Source: an uncultured Alphaproteobacteria bacterium
GTDB taxonomy: Bacteria; Pseudomonadota; Alphaproteobacteria; HIMB59; GCA-002718135
Assembly (NCBI GenBank): GCA_902602135.1
Contig: CACKQA010000004.1
Span: forward strand, 1 to 34,012
Length of the DNA: 34,012 nucleotides
Direction: 5' to 3'
The stretch's first letter is position 1. Each line of letters starts with the position of its first letter. Made by a program: the position numbers and the translations under genes. Below the pieces are notes generated by a model. That model searched no databases. It had not been told where the DNA came from and saw only the letters and a program-made list of their open reading frames with translations. Below, one piece after another: positions 18,101-30,100 of this stretch.

Positions 18101-21100
18101 AGTGTTAGCGCAACATCGATTGCAGAAAACGCAGGATCATCTCTCACATTAACAGCAACGTTATCAGGTGCAACATTCCAAGATGTTACCGTTGGTATTG
18201 ATACATCGGGAGGTGCAACAGAAGGAACAGACTATACGGATGGAAGTGGCGTCATTAATGACATTACTATTAGTGCAGGAAGCACATCAGGCACCGTTAA
18301 TTTCACACCAACAGATGATTCCGTTTACGAGGATGATGAAAGTGCAACAATTTCAATTGGTAGTGTGTCTGGTGGTGGTGCATCCGAGAGTGGAACACAA
18401 TCTGTTACAATAACAATTTCTGAAAATGAATCTGCCCCGACAGTTACTTTAAGTGTAAGTGCAACGTCTATTGCAGAGAATGCAGGATCATCTTTAACAA
18501 TTACTGCAACTCTATCTGGTGCAACAGATGAGAATGTTACAGTAGGAATAGATACAGCAGGTACAGCAACAGAGGGGACAGATTATACTGATGGTTCTGG
18601 TAATCTAGATGATATTACAATTTCAGCTGGATCAACAACAGGCACTGTTTCTTTTACACCTAGTGATGACTCAGGTGATCCTGTTTATGAAGAAAATGAA
18701 ACAGCTATTATTTCTATTGGATCTGTTTCTGGAGGTGGTGCAACAGAAAGTGGTTCGCAGTCAGTTACTATAACGATTACAGAAAATGAAAGTGCGCCTA
18801 CAGTTACTTTAACAAGAAGTGCTGCATCGATTGCTGAAAATTCAGGCTCTTCAGTTACTTTAACAGCGACTCTTTCTATTAAAGTCGATGAAGCGGTAAC
18901 AGTGTCTCTGAGTACAAGTGGTGCTGCAACAGAAGGAACGGACTATACAGATGGAAGTGGTAACTTAGATGACATAACTATATCTGCTGGTTCAACAACT
19001 GGCACGGTATCATTTACACCAACAGATGACAGCGTGTATGAAGGTGATGAAGCAGCTGTTATTGCTATTGATACAGTTTCTGGTGGTGGTGCAAGTGAAG
19101 ATGGAACACAATCTGTTACTGTTACTATTTCTGAAAATGAATCTGCACCAACTGTAACTCTCGCTGTTAGTGCAACAAGTATAGCTGAAAATTCAGGATC
19201 ATCTCTTACTTTAACTGCCACATTATCAAATGTTGCCGATGAAAATGTAACTGTATCTCTAAGTACAAGTGGTGCAGCAACCGAAGGTACGGATTATACG
19301 GATGGATCAGGCAATCTAGATGATATCACTATTACAGCTGGTTCAACAACAGGTACAGTAAGTTTCACACCAACCGATGATAGTGTGTATGAAGATGATG
19401 AAGCTGCTGTTATAGCGATTGATACGGTATCAGGTGCTGATGCAACAGAAAGTGGAACGCAATCAGTTACCGTTACGATTACAGAAAATGAAAGTGCACC
19501 AACAGTTACACTTGCGGTAAGTGCAACGTCAATAGCAGAGAATGCAGGATCATCTCTAACTTTAACTGCAACGTTATCTGGTGCAACTGATGAAACTGTA
19601 ACTGTAGCACTTGGAACTTCTGGAAGTGCAACAGAAGGAACGGACTATACCGATGGAAGTGGCAATGTTGATGACATAACCATTAGTGCTGGTAGCACTA
19701 CTGGAACAGTAAACTTTACACCAACTAATGACAGTGTGTATGAAGGTGATGAAACAGCAACAATTGCTATCACCGGTGTATCTGGAGGAGGAGCGAGTGA
19801 GAGTGGATCTCAATCTGTTACTATTACCATTTCAGAAGATGAAAGTGCACCAACTGTTACTTTAAGTGTTAGTGCAACAAGTATAGCAGAAAATGCTGGA
19901 TCATCATTAACATTAACGGCGACACTATCAGGAGCTGCTGATGAAGCTGTTATTGTTGCTTTATCAACGTCAGGTACATCAACAGAGGGAACCGATTACA
20001 CGGATGGATCAGGTAACATCGATGATATTACTATTAGTGCAGGTTCTACAACAGGGACGGTCAACTTTACACCAACTGATGATTCAGTTTATGAAGGAAA
20101 TGAAACAGCCATTGTTGCGATTAGTAGTGTCTCAGGTGCTGATGCTAGTGAAAGTGGATCACAATCTGTTACGATTACAATTACAGAAAATGAAAGTGCA
20201 CCAACAATTACATTAACAAGAAGTGCAGCATCAATTGATGAAAATTCTGGTTCGACTATCACATTAACGGCGACTATTTCTGGTGTAACAGATTCAGCTG
20301 TTACCGTCGCGCTTGATACGTCTGGTACCGCAACGGAGGGAACAGACTATGGAACAATTTCGGATATTACCATTAGTGCAGGTGCAACAACAGGTACAGC
20401 AACACTCGATCCAACAGATGATAATATTTATGAGGGTGATGAAACGGCAACCATTGATATTGCAAGTGTTTCAGGAAAATCTGGTGTTACTGAAAGTGGA
20501 ACACAACAAGTAAGTGTTACAATTGCAGAAAATGAGTCAGCGCCAACCGTCACACTTGCAACAAGTGCAACATCCATTGCAGAAAATGCTGGTACATCGT
20601 TAACACTAACTGCAACTCTATCTGTTGCAACAACCGCTGATGTTACTGTTGCTTTAAGCACAAGTGGTACCGCAACAGAGGGAACGGATTATACGGATGG
20701 TGCAGGAAATTTAGATGACATTGTTATTTCAGCTGGCTCAACAACAGGTACAGTAAGCTTTACACCTACAAATGATAGTTTGTATGATGCAGCATCAGAT
20801 GAAACTGCAACAATTGCTATAAGTGGTGTCTCGGGTGGAAGTGCTAGTGAGAGTGGATCGCAATCAGTAACAATTACAATAACAGATGATGATAGTGCAC
20901 CAACTGTTACATTAGCAGCATCATCAACTAGTATTGCAGAAAATTCATCTTCAACTATTACGTTAACAGCGACACTATCAAATGCAACCTATCAAGATGT
21001 AACTGTTTCAATTGGAACATCTGGTACGGCAACAGAGGGAACGGATTATGGTAATATATCTGATATTACTATTAGTGCTGGTTCCACAACAGGAACGGCA

Positions 21101-24100
21101 ACTTTTGATCCAACCGATGACTCCGATGAAACAGATACTGTTACTGCAACGATTGCCATTAGTGGTGTCAGTGGTGGAGGTGCTACAGAGAGTGGTTCAC
21201 AATCTGTTACGATTAGTATTTTAGATGATGAAAGTGTTCCGCGTGTTACCTTAACTGTTAGTGCAACATCGATTGCAGAAAATGCTGGTACATCCTTAAC
21301 CTTAACGGCAACGCTATCTAAAACGGCATCAGAAGATGTTACCGTTACGCTTGGTACGTCTGGTGCTGCCACAGAAGGAACAGATTATGGATCTTTATCA
21401 AATATTACTGTTACTGCTGGAGCATTAACAGGAACTACGACTTTTACTCCAACAGATGATAGTATTTATGATGCAACATCAAATGAAACTGCAACGGTGT
21501 CTATTGATTCAGTTTCAGGAGGTGATGCATTAGAAAATGGAACTCAATCAGTAACAATTACTATTACCGATAATGAAAGTGCACCAACCGTAACTTTATC
21601 AAGAAGTGCTGCAGCTATAGATGAAAATTCTTCTAGCACAGTTACCATAACCGCAACGTTATCGAATGCAACGTATCAAGATGTTACTGTCAGTATTGGT
21701 GCATCGGGTGGAACAGAAGGAACAGACTATGCAACTATTTCTGATATTACGATTAGTGCAGGTAGCACAACAGGGACAACGTCTCTTGATCCAACTGATG
21801 ACTCGGTTTACGAAGATGATGAGGTAGTCACTGTTACAATTGATGGAGTCTCTGGTGGAAGTGCTAGTGAAAGTGGATCACAATCAGTTTCCATAACAAT
21901 TACAGAAAATGAATCTGCACCAACCGTAACTTTATCTGTTAGTGCAACATCGATTGCAGAAAACGCAGGAACATCCTTAACACTAACGGCAACTTTAAGT
22001 GGTGCAACAGATGAAACAGTAACTGTTGGAATTGATACAGGTGGCACTTCAACAGAAGGAACCGACTATACCGATGGAAGTGGTAATGTTGATGATATTA
22101 CCATTAGTGCTGGAAGTACAACAGGTACAGTCAACTTTACACCAACTGATGACTCTATTTATGAAGGAAATGAAACTGCGATTATTTCTATTGGATCAGT
22201 TTCAGGTGGTGGAGCATCAGAGAGTGGAACGCAATCCGTTACTATTACGATTACAGAAAATGAAAGTGCACCAACAGTTGCTTTAAGTGTTAGTGCAACT
22301 AGTATTGCAGAGAATTCCGGATCATCTCTTACTATTACAGCAACACTATCTGGAAAAGCAGATGAAGATGTAACTGTTACAATTGGAACAGGTGGAACAA
22401 GTACAGAGGGAACTGATTATACCGATGGAAGTGGAAATTTAAATGACATAACTATTTCTGCTAATTCAACAACTGGGACTGTTACATTTACTCCTACTGA
22501 CGATAGTGTGTATGAGGGAAGTGAAACAGCAATAGTTTCTATTGACGGCGTATCAGGAGCGGATGCAAGTGAAGACGGAACACAAGCTGTAACTATTACA
22601 ATAACGGATAATGAATCAGCACCAACTGTAACACTTGCTGTTAGTGCGACGAGTATTGCGGAGAATGCAGGATCATCTTTAACCTTAACGGCAACATTAA
22701 GTGGTGTAACAGATGCAGATATTACTGTTACTTTAGATACTGCTGGAACAGCAACTGAAGGAACAGATTATACCGATGGCTCGGGCAACATCGATGATAT
22801 TACTATTAGTGCTGGTGCAACAACAGGAACGGTATCGTTTACACCAACAGATGATAGTATTTATGATGCAACGTCAAATGAAACTGCAACCATATCAATT
22901 AATGGCGTTTCAGGAAAAACGGGTGTTGCTGAAAATAGTACACCGCAAGCAGTTACGATAACAATAACAGATAATGAATCAGCACCAACTGTTACTCTTA
23001 CTTCGAATTCTTATACAATGGCTGAAGATGCTGGTGGTTACCATGTAATAAGAGCATCATTATCAGGTGCAACTTATGAAGACGTAACAGTATCAATAGA
23101 TGGAACTGGAGGTACAGCAACAGAAGGAACAGATTTTGGAACGGTATCTGATATAACTATTAGTGCTGGAAATACATTAGGAACAACTACATTTACTGCA
23201 ATTGATGATAGTATTTATGAAGGAAATGAAACAGCAGGTATTTCTGTGTCTGGTGTGTCGGGTGGTGGAGCAAGTGAAAGCAGCCCTCAAGCTTTTAATA
23301 TTACAATTACAGAAAATGAAAGTGCACCAACAGTAACTTTAAGTACTAGTGGATCAAGTATAGCAGAGAATGCTGGATCATCTCTAACATTAACAGCAAC
23401 ATTATCAGTTGCAACTACTGCTGATGTTACAGTTGCATTATCAACTTCTGGAACAGCAACAGAAGGAACCGATTATACGGATGGAAGTGGAGCTATAGAT
23501 GACATCACCATTAGCGCTGGTAGTACAACAGGAACAGTTAACTTTACACCAACTAATGACAGTGTGTATGAAGGTGATGAAACTGCAACAATTGCTATTA
23601 GTAGTGTTTCGGGTGGAAGTGCAACAGAGAGTGGATCACAATCGGTTACGATTACAATTTCTGAAGATGAATCTGCGCCAACAGTCACTCTTTCAACAAG
23701 TGCAACATCCATTGCGGAGAATGCTGGATCATCTTTAACCATTACAGCAACCTTATCTACAGCTACGACTGCGGATGTAACCGTTACTATTGGAACAGCT
23801 GGTACCGCCACCGAAGGAACCGATTACACGGATGGTTCCGGTAATCTCGATGATATTACGATTAGTGCTGGTAGTACAACTGGTACCGTAAGTTTCACAC
23901 CTACAGATGATGCATCAGATCCTGTCTATGAAGAAAATGAAACAGCTATCATTTCAATTGATGGTGTCTCTGGGGGAAGTGCTAGTGAGAGTGGATCACA
24001 ATCGGTAACAATTACAATTACAGAAAATGAAAGTGCACCAACAGTAACATTAGCAAGAAGTGCTGCATCAATTGCTGAGAACTCTGGATCGTCAGTTACT

Positions 24101-27100
24101 TTAACGGCGACTCTTTCTATTAAAGTTGATGAAGCAGTAACAGTTGCCTTAAGTACAAGTGGTGCTGCAACAGAAGGTACTGATTACACTGATGGAAGTG
24201 GTAATTTAGATGATATTACAATTAGTGCAGGCAATACAACTGGTACAGTAAGTTTCACACCAACAGATGATTCTGTTTACGAGGATGATGAAGCTGCAAC
24301 AATTGCTATTGATACCGTATCTGGAGGAGGGGCAAGTGAGAGTGGTTCTCAATCTGTAACTGTAACAATAACAGAAAATGAATCAGAGCCAACAGTAACG
24401 CTTGCAGTAAGCGCAACATCGATTGCAGAGAATGCAGGAACATCATTAACATTAACAGCAACATTATCTGGTGCAACCGATCAAAATGTTACTGTTGTAT
24501 TAGGTACATCTGGTACAGCAACAGAAGGAACGGATTATACTGATGGCAGTGGCAATGTTGATGATATTACGATTAGTGCTGGTAGTACCACTGGTACTGT
24601 TTCGTTTACGCCAACTGATGATAGTGTCTATGAAGGAAATGAAACTGCTACAATTGCCATAAGTAGCGTTACCGGTGAAGCAAGTGAAAGTGGAACACAG
24701 GCAGTTACCATTACCATAACAGAAAATGAAAGTGCACCAACCGTAACTTTATCTGTTAGCGCAACATCCATTGCGGAAAATGCTGGAACATCTTTAACTT
24801 TAACAGCAACATTATCTGGTGCAACAGATGAAGCAGTAACTGTTGCTTTAAGTACAAGTGGTACAGCAACAGAGGGTACCGATTACACTGATGGTAGTGG
24901 ATCAATAGACGATATTACTATTAGTGCAGGAAGTACAACAGGTACAGTCAACTTCACACCAACTGATGATTCAGTTTATGAAGGAAGTGAAACAGCAACA
25001 ATTGCTATTAGTAGTGTTTCAGGTGGAAGTGCCACAGAGAGTGGATCACAATCGGTTACGATTACGATTACAGATAATGAAAGTGCGGGAAGTGTTACTT
25101 TAACTGTTAGTGCAACTTCTATTGCAGAGAATGCCGGTACTTCTCTTACTATAACTGCAACTCTCTCTAGTACAAGTGATGAAGATGTTACTGTTGCTCT
25201 ATCAACTTCTGGCACAGCAACTGAAGGAACCGATTACACGGATGGAAGTGGAGCAATAGATGATATTACAATTAGTGCCGGTGCAACAACTGGAACAGTT
25301 AACTTTACTCCAACAGATGATTCAGTTTATGAAGGAAATGAAACTGCTACGATTGCTATCAGTAGTGTCTCAGGTGGAGATGCATCAGAAAGTGGTGATC
25401 AATCAGTTACAGTCACAATAACAGAAAATGAAAGTGCACCAACAGTTACACTAAGTGTTAGTGCAACATCGATTGCAGAGAATGCTGGTACATCTATTAC
25501 CGTAACGGCAACACTATCTGGAGCGACAGATGAAGCAGTCACTGTTGCTTTAAGTACATCTGGAACAGCAACAGAAGGAACGGACTATACAGATGGAAGT
25601 GGTAATGTTGATGATATTACAATTAGTGCTGGTGCAACAACTGGAACAGTAAACTTTACACCAACTGATGACTCTATCTATGAAGGAAATGAAACTGCTA
25701 CTCTTGCTATTAGTGGTGTTTCGGGTGGAAGTGCTACAGAGAGTGGTTCACAATCAGAAACAATTACAATTACGGATAATGAATCAGCACCAACCGTCAC
25801 ACTTGCAACAAGCGCAACATCCATTGCAGAGAATGCTGGTACATCGTTAACACTAACTGCAACGTTATCAGTTGCAACAACAGCTGATGTCACTGTTGCT
25901 CTATCAACTTCTGGTACAGCAACTGAGGGAACAGATTATACCGATGGCAGTGGATCAATTGATGATATTGTAATTTCTGCTGGCTCGACAACAGGAACAG
26001 TTAGTTTTACTCCAACAGATGATAGTATCTATGATGCAACTTCAAATGAAACAGCAACAATAGATATAAGCGGTGTATCTGGAGGTAGTGCAACTGAAAG
26101 TGGAACACAAAATGTAACAATAACAATTACAGATAATGAAAGTGCTCCAACAGTTACATTATCGAAAGGCGCAGATACTATAGATGAAGATTCTTCTAGC
26201 ACTGTTACCATTACAGCAACTTTATCTGTAGCAACATTTCAAGATGTAACGGTTACTATTGATGGAACAGGGGGAACAGGTACGGAGGGAACAGACTTTG
26301 GAACAGTTTCTGATATAACGATAAGTGCAGGTGCTACAACAGGCACTGCAGCAGTAGATCCAACCGATGATTCTGTATATGAAGGAAATGAAACAGCAGG
26401 TATTTCAATTTCAGGAGTTTCAGGAGGTGGTGCTAGTGAAAGTGGTTCTCAATCTGTCACTGTAACAATCACTGAAGATGAATCTGCACCAACAGTTACT
26501 TTAACTGTCAGTGCAACATCTATTGCAGAAAATGCTGGTACATCCTTAACCTTAACAGCAACCTTATCACAAGCAGCAGATGAAGATGTTACTGTTGTTA
26601 TCGGTACATCAGGAACAGCAGTTGAAGGAACCGATTATACGGATGGAAGTGGAGCTATAGATGATATGACTATTAGCGCAGGATCTACATCAACGACTGC
26701 TAACTTTACACCTACAGATGATAGTATTTATGAAATAAATGAAACAGCAACAATTTCGATTAGTAGTGTATCAGGAGCAGATGCATCAATTTCTGGAGGT
26801 TCACAATCTGTAAGTATTACATTAACAAGTAATGAAAGTGCACCAACTGTAACTTTAACTGTAAGTGCTTCTTCAATTAATGAAAATGCTGGTTCATCAG
26901 TTACAATTACCGCAACACTTTCAGGCACAACCTATGAAAATGTAACCGTCGGACTTGGTTTTTCTGGTGCAACTGAAGGTACAGACTTTACAGATGGAAG
27001 CGGGAGTGTTGATGACATAACAATTAGTGCTGGTAATACAACTGGAACTGTCAACTTTACACCGGAAGATGATAGTGTTTACGAAGGAAATGAAACAGTA

Positions 27101-30100
27101 ACAGTTACCATAGATAGTGTTTTAAATGGTGGAGCAGTTGAAAGTGGATCACAATCTAAAACAATTCAAATAACCGATAATGAATCTGCACCAACCGTAA
27201 CGCTTGCAACAAGTGCAACATCTATTGCGGAGAATGCTGGTTCGTCTTTAACATTAACAGCAACATTATCTGGAGCAACTGATTCAGATATTACTGTTGC
27301 CCTTGATACATCAAGTTCAGCAACAGAAGGGACAGATTATGGAGCAGTTTCTGATATTACAATTAGTGCGGGTGCTACAACGGGAACAACAACTTTTACA
27401 CCAACAGATGACTCTATATATGATGCAACATCGAATGAGACAGCTACCATTGCAATTAATGGTGTGTCAGGAAAATCAGGTGTAAACGAAAATGGAGATC
27501 AGTCTGTAACAATTACGATAACAGATAATGAAAGTGCACCGACAGTTACTTTAACAGTTAGTGCAACGTCTATTGCAGAGAATGCAGGAACATCTTTAAC
27601 TTTAACTGCAACATTATCTAATGGTACATATCAAGATGTAACTGTCGCACTAAGTACATCTGGAACAGCTACAGAAGGAACTGATTATACAGATGGAAGT
27701 GGAGCTATAGATGATATGACTATTAGTGCAGGATCAACTACTACTACTGCTAATTTCACACCAACTAATGATTCAACTAATGAAGGAAATGAAACAGCAA
27801 CAATAGCTGTCAGTGGAGTCTCTGGAGGTAGTGCAAGTGAGAGTGGTTCTCAATCTGTAACAATAACTATTACCGATGATGATAATTTTAGTTTTTCAGT
27901 TGATGATGTTACTGTTGCTGAGAATGCAGGTAGTGCAACTATTACTGTAGATATGAGTAGTGCAAGTGTTTCTACAACTACGATACAATATGAAACATCA
28001 AATGGAACAGCAACAGCTGGACCAGACTATGGGGGAACAAGTGGAACTCTTAATTTTAGTGACGGAGATACTTCTGAAACATTTACGGTACTTATTACCA
28101 ATGACTCTGTTTACGAAGGTAATGAAACTTTTACAGTTACTCTAAGGAATGCGTCTGCAGGTTCTATAAGTGATAATGAAGCAACAGTAACAATTACTGA
28201 TGATGAATCTGCACCAACAGTATCGTTAAGCACCAGTGGTACAAGTGTTTATGATAATGGATCTAATATAACCTTAACCGCAACTTCAACACAAGAAGCG
28301 GATGAAGACATAACTGTTGTAATAGGAACAAGTGGTACAGCAACTGAAGGAACAGATTATGCAAATATTTCTGATATTACTATTAGCGCTGGAGCTACTT
28401 CAGGTACGGCAACATTTAATCCAACTGAAGATACAGTTAATGAAGGATCAGAGACTGCAACGATATCTATTTCAAGTGTTTCAGGAGCTGACTCATCAAC
28501 TTCAGGAACAACATCTGTTACCATCACGATAACAGAATATGCATTAAGAACTGCAACTGCATTTGCAGATAGTGGGTCAGACTCAGTAACAAGCTCTACA
28601 ATAGCCGCTGACCCTCAATACAGTAATGTTGATACAACAAATACAGGTACTACAGTTCATCCATATACTCAAATGAGAATAAATGAAGTCCATGCCATGA
28701 CAGATGGTTCAAATTATCTAACAGGTGTTGGACAAACAATTCATATTGCTGATTTTAACTGTAATGATAATCATAAAGTTTATGATAATAAAACTATATA
28801 TAACCTTGATGACGGTGGAGCAGGCGAAAGTACATTTGCTAATGATACACCAAATAATGGCGAATACCATTGCCAAGCAGTTGCTACAATGGCTGCAGGA
28901 GATAATCCGGCTAGTTATAATACAAATCTTATTACTGGAACTAATCTCATAGGTGGTGTTGCTCCTGATGCGGATTTAGTATTATCATCTATACCTAATT
29001 GTCTCGGTTCTTATTGTGCAGATGATTTTGCAAGAGATTTAGATAGTGCAAGAGGTTACAGTGCAGTAGCTTCTAATCAGAGCTGGACTGTTGGTGACAA
29101 AGTAGGTTTCTCCACTTGTGCTTCTGGAGACGCAAATTGCAATTACAATGCTACTGAATTTCAATCTACTATAAATACTTATAGTAGTTATTCAACTGAT
29201 CAATTACTAGGATTTTTATTAGAAGGTACTACTGCTGCTGTATCAGAAGCACAACAATATGTTACAGCTTTAGATAATTTTCAAAATAATGGCGTTGTTA
29301 TTTTTGCCGGTGGAAATTCCTCTTTTGAATCTGACGTTTCTGCAATTGCCGCTCTTCCACAATGGTATTCACAATTAGCTGAAGCATGGCTTGTAGTTAA
29401 TTTCGCAGATTTCAGTGGTACTGATATGTCAGGTATTACAGAATCTGAATTTACCATTTTAGGAAACCCATGTGGAACGGCAAAAGAGTATTGTCTCACA
29501 GTTGATGGTTATCAAGTAAATGTAAATACCTATTATGATGAAAGTACTGGGGCTTCAAATTATAAATTAGCTGATTCGGGCTCATCTTACGCAGCACCCA
29601 TGGTAGCTGGTGGTGTAGCTTTAATTAAACAAGCATTTCCTAATCATACTCCTGAACAAATTACAGATAGAATTCTAGCATCTGCCGATAATAGTTGGTT
29701 TACACCTGCAGGTAATACTACCTTCACAACACACGGAGCAAGTATTACACATGGTTATCATGCAACATGGGGTCACGGGCTACCTGATTTCATGGCAGCA
29801 ATGTCTCCAATAACTTCTAATTCTAATCCTGCTAGTATAACAACAAGTGGAAACTTAAATGATACAGCTCCCTTGGAAGGAACATCTGGTAGCTCTTCTT
29901 CACAAAATCCTGGAAGATATAGTATTGCTTCTTCATCAATATCACTCCCTGGTTTATTGGGAGATGCAATTAGTGAAGGACTTTCAAATGAAACTGGATA
30001 CTTCTATGATGGATTAAATGGTGGATTTAAATTTAATATGTCTTCTCTTCTAAATGATGAAAAGACAATTCAAAAACCACCGGCCTATAATATTAATAAA

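Noticed and set aside
16128-28532. Many 60-110 aa ORFs on both strands inside the giant ORF (ORF track)
   Set aside because: Shadow frames of the tandem repeat; low-complexity products such as QQQLLL repeats, recurring with the repeat period, no RBS.
15695-28539. CRISPR array or intergenic satellite interpretation of the tandem repeats
   Set aside because: Repeats of about 347 nt are in frame, fully coding, have no unique spacers and match a Calx-beta protein repeat.
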